A stretch of DNA of 64,000 nt, taken from contig CAVPJW010000006.1 of assembly GCA_963705525.1 (NCBI GenBank), positions 372,001 through 436,000 of the forward strand, written 5' to 3'. This DNA comes from CAVPJW01 sp963705525 (GTDB lineage: Bacteria > Acidobacteriota > Vicinamibacteria > Vicinamibacterales > CAVPJW01). The position numbers were made by a program, and so were the translations under genes. Below, in pieces: positions 45,699-54,354 of this stretch. Position 1 is the first letter of the stretch; each line of letters begins with the position of its first letter. The notes under the pieces were generated by a model. It did no database searches, was not told the origin of the DNA, and worked only from the letters and a program-made list of their open reading frames with translations.

Positions 45699-48043
45699 TC
45701 AGAATCGAAAGAGTTTGGTGGCCTTCACGACCACGGTTCGATTGAGCAGACCAGGGAACCCGTGAACGGTCGTGTCGCGCCCGTCACTGTATACCACGAA
45801 GAGGTCGCTTCCAGGTTGATACTCCCAGCGGAAGCGCAGGTTCGACGTGAGCGAGCTCGCGCTGGAATTGTATTGAATCAGACTGCTGAAGAAGACTCGC
45901 GGCGTGAAGGTATAGATGACCCGGGCCCCGACGAGTTTCGTCACAAACGAGCCTTCCTGAAGGTCGACCCAGGCGAAGGACACGCGGGGCTCGACCGCCA
46001 GCTGCTTCGTGATCTTCGCGCGGCCGGCGAAACCCGCTTCCGTCTTGTCCCCGCTATAGAAGCTCCCGCGTGACACGGTGATCGTTCCGAAGACAGGCCG
46101 CTGTTGCCCCAGGGCATAGCTCCCCCTGAGGTCCTGGTAGTTGTAAGCGCCGGGGCTGATGATCACGCCTGGCGAGATCTCGAATCCTTCATCGAGGAAG
46201 TCGAACGTGTTCACGTAGTCCACTGTGAATTGATCGCTGTTGCTGAACTCCGTGCGAAACGAGCCCAGCTGGTTCCGGGTCTCAAGGGAGCCTGCCGGAT
46301 CGGTGATGTACTCCAGACTGGCCTCGTAGCTGAACTTTCTGATCGACGGCATCGACCTGGGCCTGGGACTGAATCGCAGGTACGCGTACGAGCGGCGGAA
46401 TGCCTCACGGCGCAGGAATCCAACCTCCGGGTTGAAGTCGGGACCGACGGTGAGGTGCTCGAGCTGCACGCCGTAGCGGTCGGGCGCGTAGTCGAACTGC
46501 GCGCGATAGCTGGCGTTTCGATCGGTGCTGCCCGAGAGACCCGGAGTCCAGGTTCGCGCCCAGTAGCCGATGATGTTGACGTTCTGGTAGAAGGCCAGGT
46601 TCGTGTCGAAGCCCAGCGTTTCGTTCGTGTCCGTGCCGGCGGTGGCGGGATCGCGGCGCGTGGCGATCACGCCAACCGCGCTCCGACGCAGGATGTCGCG
46701 CCGCACGCGGAACGCCGCGAAATTGGTGGCGTTCGCCTGAACGACATCCGAGTCGCCCGTCTGGATGTCCAGCATACCGAGCACGTACTTGCCTGCGCGG
46801 CCGGTCATCCGGCCCCCGGCGACGATCGGGGTCGCCTGGCCACCTGAGAGGCCGATGTTCCGGCTGAAAAAGAGAATCGGCGTCAAGTCGGGCGTGCCCG
46901 ATCGGGTGTTCCCGCTGATGCTGCTGGCCCCTCCGGGCACCCCGCCGCCGCCCTGCTGGAGCTGCGCGCCGCCGAACGCGAAGATGCCCTGGCCCTCGAG
47001 GAAGAAATCGCGCTTCTCCGGAAAGAACAGGCTGAACCTGGTCAGGTTGACCTGTTGATCGTCCTGCTCGACCTGGGCGAAATCTGTGTTGTACGTGAAG
47101 TCGGTGATCAGGCCGCGCGTCAGGCCGTACTTCACGTCGAAGCCCGCATCGGCGCTCACGTCGTTCGAGAACGGAACTGGCGCCGCGTTGTTCGTCGTCA
47201 CCGCCGAGATCACGTACGGTTTGAGCTCGAGGTTTCGAGAGGCCTCGGGCGTTTCGATGCCGACGAGCGTGGCGGCCGATGAGAATTTGTAGATGCCGCG
47301 AAAGCCGTACGACGCGGGAATCGGCGTGAGGAACGACTGTTCGTTCTTCCACCGCACGACGCGCCGGACGTTGATGCCCCAGATCTGCGGACCGCTCTGG
47401 CGATAGCGGAACGACTTGAACGGGATTACCATCTCGAGCGTCCAGCCCTGGTCGAACATGCTGCGAGTCGCGAGTCCCAGACCGTGTTCCAGTCGTTGTT
47501 GTTGTCGCGCTCGCTGGTCACCTCCTGATCGCGAATCGCGCTGAGAGGGTTGGTCTGAAAGAACACGCCGCTCCTGCGATCGTAGAAGGCGTCGAAGACG
47601 ACTGTCACGTTTTCATTCTGGAAGATGTTCTGCTGATCGCGGCGCATCTCGTTGACGACCATCCGCTCGGGATGGCTGTCCCAGCAGCGAGCCGAGAAGT
47701 ACACGTTCTTGTCGTCGAAGAACACCCAGATTTCCGTCTTCTCGGTGGCCGGTTGTCCCTCGTGCGGCTCCTGTTGAATGAAGTCGCTGACCGACGGCAC
47801 ATCGGTGTAGATCGCCTCGTCCAGCACTCCATCGACCCTGAACTCCTGGTCGGCCTTCAATCGGGTCGCTCGCATCGTCACGCGCCCCTCCGCGTCGCGG
47901 GCGACGATCGCCGGAGGGACGGGCGGCTCGGGACCGATGATCTGGCGGGGCGAAGTCTGCGCGGCCGCCTGTACGGCCAGGGCTGGAGCGGCGACCAGCG
48001 CGCAGGCGCAGATCGAGAGTCTCAAGGAACGGCGACCGGACAT
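45699..48043 (-). CDS. DUF5916/CBM9-like exported protein, frame-disrupted
   Basis: About 781 residues if one base is added near 47475. The N-terminal part (open 47426-48043) has a signal peptide (RLSICACALVAAPALAVQAAAQ), then a carbohydrate-binding family-9-like domain: RVDGVLDEAIYTDVPSVSDF and VFFDDKNVYFSARCWDS, ending at NNNDWNTVWDSR. The second part (45699-47459) resumes with MFDQGWTLEMVIPFKSFRYR, family-typical, and continues as a beta-strand-rich region (FSLFFPEKRDFFLEGQGIFAF, FFSRNIGLSGG) that ends in aromatic residues KLFRF, as outer-membrane barrels do. The role is unknown; outer-membrane location is inferred from the terminal strand. Confidence 0.78.
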
Positions 48044-48073
48044 CGTTCGGTGTAGGTCGTCTTCTGGCTGTGA

Positions 48074-49183
48074 CTACTGGCTGGAGGACGCTCCCCGCAG
48101 CGGCCCGGTGATCAACCGCGCCGGGTCAACGCCTGGCCGCGCTGTGAATTTCTGCGTGCGGCCGCCGAAGGTTTCCGCCGCGTAGAGATTGCCGTCGCTG
48201 TCCACGGCGAACTGGTGCACGCCCCAGAAGGCGCCGGGAAATGAGCCGTACGTGCCCCAGCTCGAGAGCCGCATGCCCTTCAGATCGTACTTGAGAAACT
48301 TGTTGGTGACGCCGTCGGCCACCCACAGATACTGATCGCGCGTGATCATGATGTGGTACGGCGAGCGGATGTTGCGCCATTCGTCCAGGTACTTGCCGTT
48401 CTCGTCGAAGATCTGGATGCGGCTGTTCGACCGGTCGGCGACGTAGACGCGCCGTTGACTGTCGATGTCTATCGAGTGCGGCAGGTTGAACTCGCCGGGG
48501 CCGGCCCCTTTCTTTCCCCACGTCATCAGAAACTTGCCGTTCGCGTCGAACTTGACGACGCGCGTGTTGGTGTAGCCGTCCGAGATGAAGAACGTGCCGT
48601 CTGGGAGCCAGGCGATATCGGTCGGGCGACCGAAGTGCTTGTCATCTTCGCCGGCCACGCCGGGCTCGCCCAGCGTCATCACGAGCTTGCTGCCGTCGTT
48701 CGTGAACTTGAAGATCTGATGACGCATGTCGTCGACAACCCAGACATGCTTTTGCGGGTCGTAAGGGCTGATCTTGATCTTGTGCGGTCCGCGTCCGCCC
48801 GCGAAGAGGTGGTCGTGCTGGGTCCAGCTCTGGAGCAGGTTGCCTGCGCCGTCCACGACCAGGATGCAGTTTTCGAGCCGGGGAGTGCCGGAAGTCGCCG
48901 GCTGGCCAAAGGCGCCGTAGCCGCCCGTGTAGCCTTGCGGGGCCTTCTCGGGCACCGGGAGCTCGCCGCGCTGGAGGATGAAGATCTTGTTGGGGGTCTC
49001 TGCGAAGACGCCGCCCTGTGAACCCCACGTCCACCCTGGATGGCCCAGCGGTTTGGGCCAGCCATCAGCAACCTGATAGGGCCCGGTTTCTTCCTCGCCG
49101 CCCTTTTCCTGAACGGCCACCGGCGCCGACATCAATCCGAGCACGAGCAGCACGCCGAACCAGCTGGCGAGTCCTGTTCTCAT
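48074..49183 (-). CDS. exported NHL-repeat beta-propeller, peptidyl-alpha-hydroxyglycine lyase (PAL)-like
   Basis: 369-residue secreted protein with a signal peptide (RTGLASWFGVLLVLGLMSAPVAVQ). The rest is a six-bladed NHL propeller: HKIKISPYDPQKHVWVVDD, GRPTDIAWLPDGTFFISDGY, FNLPHSIDIDSQRRVYVADR, YHIMITRDQYLWVADG and HQFAVDSDGNLYAAE. The pattern resembles PAL, the second half of animal peptide-amidating enzymes, with the conserved DGYTNTRVVKFD and H residues in blades. Activity in bacteria is not established. GAGAGGA precedes the ATG. It is downstream of two aminotransferase genes on the same strand, with a strong terminator between. Confidence 0.83.
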   Translation of the reverse strand: MRTGLASWFGVLLVLGLMSAPVAVQEKGGEEETGPYQVADGWPKPLGHPGWTWGSQGGVFAETPNKIFILQRGELPVPEKAPQGYTGGYGAFGQPATSGTPRLENCILVVDGAGNLLQSWTQHDHLFAGGRGPHKIKISPYDPQKHVWVVDDMRHQIFKFTNDGSKLVMTLGEPGVAGEDDKHFGRPTDIAWLPDGTFFISDGYTNTRVVKFDANGKFLMTWGKKGAGPGEFNLPHSIDIDSQRRVYVADRSNSRIQIFDENGKYLDEWRNIRSPYHIMITRDQYLWVADGVTNKFLKYDLKGMRLSSWGTYGSFPGAFWGVHQFAVDSDGNLYAAETFGGRTQKFTARPGVDPARLITGPLRGASSSQ

Positions 49184-49197
49184 GGTCCTCTCCCTGC

Positions 49198-49280
49198 AAA
49201 AAAAAACTCTCAGCTGCCTTGCCTTCCTCCCGTGCGCCCATGCTGTTGGCCGCGGCGGAAGGAACGCTGACAGCTGAGAG
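49198..49280 (-). terminator. Rho-independent terminator after the aminotransferase pair
   Basis: On the minus strand the arms CTCTCAGCTG (complement of 49271-49280) and CAGCTGAGAG (complement of 49207-49216) pair perfectly, with inner CCTTCC/GGAAGG pairing in the long loop, and nine Ts follow (A run at 49198-49206). It is placed between the stop of the gene at 49306 and the start at 49183. The arm is built from 7-nt units GCTGACA and GCTGAGA. Confidence 0.65.
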
Positions 49281-49305
49281 CTTCGTTCAGCCGTTCAGGA
49301 ACAGC

Positions 49306-50478
49306 TTATGCGGCGGCCTTGGCTGGCGCGGCCAGCACCTTGCCGAACACCTCGACGGCCTGCTGCATCTCTTCCATCGTGCCGATCGAGATGCGGCAGT
49401 GCGACTTCTCGTACGGTGGGAAGTCGCGCGCCACAATCACGCCCATTTCACGACAGGAATCGCGGAACCCCTTCGACGGCCGCTTGAGGTCGACGAAGAG
49501 GAAGTTGGTCTGCGAATCCGTCGGCACGTAGCCGTTCTTCTTGAACCAGTCGATCGTGAACTCACGCGCGGCCGTGTTGCGCTTGCTCTCGGCCGCCAGG
49601 CGAGTCGTGTCGGTGATCGTGGCCAGCGCCGCGTGGATTCCGAGGACGTTGAGACTGCCGCCCGCTTCCCAATCGCTCATCGTCTTGATGGTCCCGGCGT
49701 TCCCGATGGCGTAGCCGACACGCAGGCCGGCCATGCCGTAGGCCTTCGAGAACGTGCGCGCCACGACGACGCGCGGATTCTCGAGCGCGACGGGGATCAT
49801 CGTCTCGTACCAGGGATCCGTGACGTAGTCGTAGTAGGCCTCGTCCACGAGCACGGTCGTCTCGGGCGCGATCTTGTTCAGCTGCGCGATGAAATCACGC
49901 GTCGACTTGCCTCCGACGGCGGTCGCGGTCGGGTTGTTGGGGTTGCAATAGAACACGAGGCCGGCGCCCTTGGCCGCCGCGAGCGTGGCGTCGAGGTCGA
50001 TCCGGAAGTCCTTCGTCATGGGCACGCCGCGAACCGGCGAGCCGATGAGGGCGGCGTAGCCCGCGCATTCCTCGTAGGTGGGAATCGAGCCGACGAGCGG
50101 GCGGCTCTTCGACGTGAACACCTGAGCCGAGGTCCTGAGAATCTGCGTGGACCCGCAGCCGAGCAGCACGTTCTCGGTCTTGATGCCGTACTTCTTGGCA
50201 ATCGCCTCGGAGAGCGTCCACTCGTCGCCGAAAGGATAGCGGCCGGGCATGGCGCCGGTCGGGCCGTACGCGGCCTTGACCGCGTCGAGCACCGCCTGGC
50301 CGGGGCCAGTCGGGTTTTCGTTGCTGCCGAGAATGATGGGGTTCGTTCCGGCAGCGAGCAGCGTTTCGAAGCCAAACAGCGAAGCCTCACGGCCCCGGCT
50401 GGAGATGAACGAACCTGAGAGAGCCCCCGCGGCTCCAATTCCGAGCGTCTGCACGAACGCGCGTCGCGACAGCGACAT
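49306..50478 (-). CDS. Tat-exported histidinol-phosphate aminotransferase-like enzyme, copy 1
   Basis: 390-residue class I/II PLP aminotransferase. The N-terminus is a twin-arginine signal, SLSRRAFVQTLGIGAAGALSGS, after the strong site AGGAGG. Catalytic features: SNENPTGPG at the start, LGCGSTQILR, FYCNPNNPTATA (cofactor Asn), VDEAYYDYV (cofactor Asp and Tyr), TFSKAYGMAGLRVGYAIG (PLP lysine) and DFPPYEKSHCRISIG (substrate Arg region). HisC proper is cytoplasmic, so export argues for another, probably catabolic or cell-envelope, role. It is the second of a tandem duplication; the gene at 50527 is the other copy, with a near-identical leader. Confidence 0.88.
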   Translation of the reverse strand: MSLSRRAFVQTLGIGAAGALSGSFISSRGREASLFGFETLLAAGTNPIILGSNENPTGPGQAVLDAVKAAYGPTGAMPGRYPFGDEWTLSEAIAKKYGIKTENVLLGCGSTQILRTSAQVFTSKSRPLVGSIPTYEECAGYAALIGSPVRGVPMTKDFRIDLDATLAAAKGAGLVFYCNPNNPTATAVGGKSTRDFIAQLNKIAPETTVLVDEAYYDYVTDPWYETMIPVALENPRVVVARTFSKAYGMAGLRVGYAIGNAGTIKTMSDWEAGGSLNVLGIHAALATITDTTRLAAESKRNTAAREFTIDWFKKNGYVPTDSQTNFLFVDLKRPSKGFRDSCREMGVIVARDFPPYEKSHCRISIGTMEEMQQAVEVFGKVLAAPAKAAA

Positions 50479-50526
50479 GACAACCTCCTCGTTGGTGAAT
50501 AGCTTCTGTGGCCATTGGCAGCTCGA

Positions 50527-51720
50527 TTACCGCGCCGCGGTGGTGGTCGCCGCGCCGAGCGCTTTCTTGAACACCTCGGCTGCCTGGCGCATCTCTTCCA
50601 TGGTGCCGATCGAAACACGCGCGTGCGTCTTTTCGTACGGCGGGAAATCTCGGCCGACCTGCACGCCCTGTTGCTTGCAGGCGTCACGGAACTCCTTCGC
50701 CGGCCGATGGATGTTGACGAAGAGGAAGTTGGTCTGAGCGTCGGTAGGCTTGCAGCCCAGATCCTCGAACACCTTGACGGTGTAGTTGCGCACCTCGGTG
50801 TTCCTGGCCCGTTCCTGATCGATGTGCGCCTGATCGTTGAGCGATGCCACCGCGCCCGCGAGTCCGAGCGTGTTCATGTTGAACGGCGTCATGCCCCAGC
50901 GCGCGAGTTCCTTGATCAGCTCGGTCCGGCCGATGGCGTATCCCATGCGCAACCCCGCCATGCCGTACGCCTTCGAGAACGTGCGGGCGACGAACAGATT
51001 CGGCGTCTCCATCGCGAGCGGCACGCCGGTCTTGTAGGACGGGTCGGTGACGTAGTCGTAATACGCTTCGTCGAGCAGAATCACGGTGTCCGGCGCGGTC
51101 TTTCGGACCTTCGCCACGAAGTCGGTGATCGTCTGCAGACCGTGCGCCGTCGCGGTCGGGTTGTTCGGGTTGCAGACGAAGATCATTCCGGCCCCCGGTG
51201 CGGCCGCGGCCATCGCATCGAGGTCGAGCTTGAGGTCGGCCGTAACGGAGATGTACTTGACCGGCGTGCCGATCTGGTTCGCCGTCGTGAATGGCGACTC
51301 AAAGGATGGCTGCGCGGTGACGAGCGGTTTCGTGGGCGACGTGAACGCGCGGACGGCATTCCGGAGCAGTTCGCCCGAGCCGGCGCCGACGGTGACGTTC
51401 TCGCTCTTGACGCCCCACTTCTTGGCAATCGTCTCGATCAGGTCGCCGATGCCGGGCTTGCTGTTGAAGCGTGTACCGGCCGGCCTGCGAGAACTGCGCG
51501 GTGATCGCGTCAAGAGCGGCGCGACCGGGCCCGAGCGGGTTCTCGTTGCTGCTGATGCGGATTTCGCCGACCGCCGGCGGCACCATCGCGCGCGCCGTGG
51601 AGTAGCCTGCCTCGCCAACCATCGCTTCCCGACCGCGGGCGGCGATCCATGACGCCGCACGCCTGGACTGGCCCCTCGCATTCCTACTGACCGAATGAAA
51701 CCGCGGCGCGACAGCGACAT
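50527..51720 (-). CDS. Tat-exported histidinol-phosphate aminotransferase-like enzyme, copy 2, two compensating frame changes
   Basis: 397-codon frame with twin-arginine start MSLSRRGFIRSVG after AGGAGG. Between about 51680 and 51474 the true sequence runs in another frame, where it reads AASWIAARGREAMVGEAG and EIRISSNENPLGPGRAALDA, the expected N-terminal PLP-enzyme region; at 51474 an extra base returns it to frame RFNSKPGIGDLIETIAKKWG. The rest is intact: FVCNPNNPTATAHG, LDEAYYDYVTDPSYK, TFSKAYGMAGLRMGYAIG and DFPPYEKTHARVSIG. The two single-base changes cancel, leaving a full-length but garbled segment of ~70 residues if taken literally. It is a paralogue of the gene at 49306. Confidence 0.82.
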   Translation of the reverse strand: MSLSRRGFIRSVGMRGASPGVRRHGSPPAVGKRWLARQATPRRARWCRRRSAKSASAATRTRSGPVAPLLTRSPRSSRRPAGTRFNSKPGIGDLIETIAKKWGVKSENVTVGAGSGELLRNAVRAFTSPTKPLVTAQPSFESPFTTANQIGTPVKYISVTADLKLDLDAMAAAAPGAGMIFVCNPNNPTATAHGLQTITDFVAKVRKTAPDTVILLDEAYYDYVTDPSYKTGVPLAMETPNLFVARTFSKAYGMAGLRMGYAIGRTELIKELARWGMTPFNMNTLGLAGAVASLNDQAHIDQERARNTEVRNYTVKVFEDLGCKPTDAQTNFLFVNIHRPAKEFRDACKQQGVQVGRDFPPYEKTHARVSIGTMEEMRQAAEVFKKALGAATTTAAR

Positions 51721-52058
51721 GACTTCCTCCTCGTCCTGAGTTACGTTGAGGCGACAGGCTCAGCCCGAACGGTCGTCCCTCTAATGAATATCGACTCTGG
51801 CCTGGATCGGGCAGCGCCCCGAAATCGGAGCGCAGGCTGCCCGATGCGCACACTTACACTCGTCGAGAAAATTGCAGACCAGACATTGTACGTGCGGCGC
51901 GAAAAACCGTCAAATTCGATATTTGTAAAACTTTGCAACTAAAACCGTTAAGTCTCATTTACACCGGGACCTATAATGGTCGGGACGGTGCGTCGAGAAG
52001 CCTCCGATTGCCGGTCGGAGGTCGTTGCCTGGACGGTTTCGCCATATGCCACTGATCC
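51721..52058. other. divergent intergenic region
   Basis: 338 bases between the aminotransferase pair (leftward) and the cytochrome-like gene (rightward). No coding potential is convincing. The stretch about 51860-51960 is clearly more AT-rich than its surroundings and is the likely site of both promoters; no confident -10/-35 pair or operator was recognised. Confidence 0.6.
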
Positions 52059-53243
52059 ATGCCCCAGACAAGACGCACGCTCTTGGTCGTGACGGCGGTC
52101 GTCGTCGGAGGCATGTGGTTCCTGGCGTCTCGTTCTGCCTACCCACACGATCCCATTACGACGACCGTGCTCTTCAATCGAGAAGTGGTCCGCATCTTCG
52201 AGCGGAAATGCGTGCAGTGCCATGCAACGAACACGCTCTCGATGCCGTTGACGAACTACCGCGAAGCCCGGCCGTGGGCGCAGGCCATCAAGGAAGAAGT
52301 GCTCGAACGGCGGATGCCGCCGTGGCCGGCGGTCAGCGGCTACGGCAGATTTTCGAACGAGAACAGTCTGACGACGCGTGAGGTGGAGTATCTGGTGTCC
52401 TGGATTGATGGTGGCGTCCCACCAGGGGCAGGACCGGGCAGCGTCACGGTGCTCGACGTGCCGGATTGGCCGCATGGAACGCCCGATTTGGTTCTCACGA
52501 TGCCGGCACCGCACGTCGTTCCAGCTGACGTCAAAGACGACGCGACTCGCGTGGTCATCCCTAGTGGTCTTCGGACGGCTCGCTGGATTCGGTCGGTCGA
52601 TTTCAAGCCTGGCGATCGACGCGTGGTCAAGAGCGCATTCTTCTACGATGCCGGATCGGGCGAGTGGCTCGGTGCATGGACACCGTGGCATGCGTCTCTG
52701 CAGCTTCCGGACAATGTCGGGTTCCTGCTGCCGGCAGGGGCGCGAATCGAGATGGAAATCCATTATCACGGCGTAGAGGCGCAGGTCGAGGACACGAGTG
52801 CGGTGGGCCTGCACTTCGCGACTCAACCGCCAGCTCGGCGGGCCTCTGGTTTCACGGTTCGTCTTGAGCCGCGAGCACCCGAGGATGACGAATCTTTGCG
52901 GCTTCAGGACCGGAAGGAAGTGACCGAGGATTTATTCGGCATCGCGCTGCGGGCCGAACTGAGCGCAGGCGGACGATCGGTCGAAGTCGCGGCCATCAAA
53001 CCGGACGGAACCACAGAAATGCTGCTCTTCGAGAGTCCGTATCAGTCAGAGTGGCCGACGCCGTACATCTTCCGCGAACCCGTAGCGCTCCCGCGCGGCA
53101 CACAGATCGTGACGACGGCGTACTTCGATCGCGTCGAGCCTGCAGGCCTTCGCTCGTTGGGACGGGTAATCCTCACGTACATTTCCCGCGGAGAAATCTT
53201 GAAAGGCGCTCCGAATCACAAGAGGGTCCTGTCGGTCCTTTAG
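52059..53243 (+). CDS. exported c-type cytochrome / copper monooxygenase (PHM-like) fusion protein
   Basis: 394-residue protein with an N-terminal signal/anchor (RTLLVVTAVVVGGMWFLASR). A haem-c motif CVQCH occurs at about residue 51, with a possible axial Met in RRMPPWP near residue 90, a pattern common in acidobacterial proteins. The C-terminal half resembles the copper type II ascorbate-dependent monooxygenase C-domain: IRSVDFKPGDRRVVKSAFFY and RIEMEIHYHG, where the HxH pair could bind copper. A monooxygenase role is inferred from fold resemblance, not proven. Its stop codon lies in a short palindrome that begins a 9-nt-phase repeat. Confidence 0.75.
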   Translation: MPQTRRTLLVVTAVVVGGMWFLASRSAYPHDPITTTVLFNREVVRIFERKCVQCHATNTLSMPLTNYREARPWAQAIKEEVLERRMPPWPAVSGYGRFSNENSLTTREVEYLVSWIDGGVPPGAGPGSVTVLDVPDWPHGTPDLVLTMPAPHVVPADVKDDATRVVIPSGLRTARWIRSVDFKPGDRRVVKSAFFYDAGSGEWLGAWTPWHASLQLPDNVGFLLPAGARIEMEIHYHGVEAQVEDTSAVGLHFATQPPARRASGFTVRLEPRAPEDDESLRLQDRKEVTEDLFGIALRAELSAGGRSVEVAAIKPDGTTEMLLFESPYQSEWPTPYIFREPVALPRGTQIVTTAYFDRVEPAGLRSLGRVILTYISRGEILKGAPNHKRVLSVL

Positions 53244-53248
53244 GACCC

Positions 53249-53299
53249 AGCGCATAGAACCTATAGGCACCATAAGGACCCGTAGGACCCACAGAATAC
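53249..53299. repeat. 9-nt-phase repeat between convergent genes
   Basis: Units such as CATAGAACC, TATAGGCAC, CATAAGGAC and CCGTAGGAC in 9-nt phase (about 53256-53291). The stop of the upstream gene sits in a palindrome GGTCCT-TT-AGGACC (53233-53246). It may act as a bidirectional terminator. Confidence 0.65.
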
Positions 53300-53303
53300 G
53301 TCC

Positions 53304-54282
53304 TTATTCCCCTTCTTGGTGTTGAAGTGAGGGTGCTTCTCCGAGCCGGTACACCCTGAACGTGAATGGCACCGTCACGATGCGGCCGTGGCGCTTGAAC
53401 TGCGTCCACGAGCGATACATGCCCGGCCTCGGGAAAAACGCGCGGAATGTCACGACGGGACCGCCCTTGAGCGATTCGCGACCCGCCACCGGCACGGCCT
53501 CGATGGGATGACTGTGGATGTATTCGACGAGGTTCTCGCTGAGCGCGAGGGTGTGGCCCCATGCCGCGAGGTACGGTTCGAGATCTGTGACAGGCTGTCC
53601 GGTCTCGGCATCAGCGAGATTGAATGTCAGCGCGGATTCGCGGCCGGCGATGAGCGCGGTCGGCAGGAAGTCCAGCGCGACTTTCAATCCGTCCACGCTC
53701 TTGACGAAGTACTGGTCGGGCGCGAGGTGCGCCGCGGATGCGAGGAGGTCTCCCGCAAATCCGTCGGTCAGGAGCGGCCTCGCGATGATTTGCGGCATGC
53801 CGCCCGTCGGCAGGAAATCGGAGAATACCCGGTACGGCCCTGGCGCAGGCAGCGTCAGATCGATGACGAACGATCCGTCCGGTTGTTGGACGGGGTGGAC
53901 ATGGAAGAACGTCTTCAGGTCTTCGGAGACGACGAAGAGGTGGTAGGGTTCGTCGTGGACGACCGTGAAGTCCTTGACCGCCGACCCTGTCTCCGGATGG
54001 AATACGCGCAGCGTGAGCCGGGCCGGCTGGCCGGCCCGCACGAGGCGAGGAGTTGTCTCCAGAGAGAGATCGTAGTCGAGCGCCGACGAAGGATTCGCCG
54101 GCCACGAGTGTCATGCCGCACCGGCGACAGGTTCCCGGCACGGGCGACGTCACGTCGGTGTGCATCGGGCAGAAATACGTGACCTCTGAGCTCGACGCAG
54201 GCGATGATTGTGGCGTCTTATTGCGCGCCACGAGACTCGTGGCCATGAGTGCGACGCCGAGCGCCAGAACAAGAGCGCGCAT
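53304..54282 (-). CDS. exported heavy-metal-binding-domain protein with Ig-like regions, frame-disrupted
   Basis: About 325 residues if one extra base near 54090 is removed. N-terminus: a signal peptide (RALVLALGVALMATSLVA) after GGAG, then a heavy-metal-binding domain VTYFCPMHTDVTSPVPGTCRRCGM with CPMH and CxxCGM, the motif seen in copper/silver efflux periplasmic proteins. After the frame change the text continues ALDYDLSLETTPRL and RAGQPARLTLRVFHPETG, with two Ig/FixH-like beta domains; histidines in YHLFVVSEDLKTFFHVHP and in the second copy (LALSENLVEYIHSHP) could bind metal. The 5' frame is open 53611-54300 and the 3' frame 53304-54041. It is probably a metal-binding periplasmic protein. 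Confidence 0.75.
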
Positions 54283-54326
54283 TGACTCCAATTGAAACAC
54301 AGCGCGACGGCATCACAAAACCGAAC

Positions 54327-54354
54327 TCTGACCTTGAACCCTGAGCCATGAACC
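54327..54354. repeat. heptad repeat containing a start codon
   Basis: Four 7-nt units, TCTGACC, TTGAACC, CTGAGCC and ATGAACC. The last unit contains the ATG of the amidohydrolase gene at 54348. Confidence 0.8.

Noticed and set aside
36761..48043. Selenocysteine or programmed frameshifting as the cause of all broken genes
   Set aside because: The other breaks are changes of frame and not in-frame UGA codons, and only the one at 43.75 kb has a recognised slippery heptamer.
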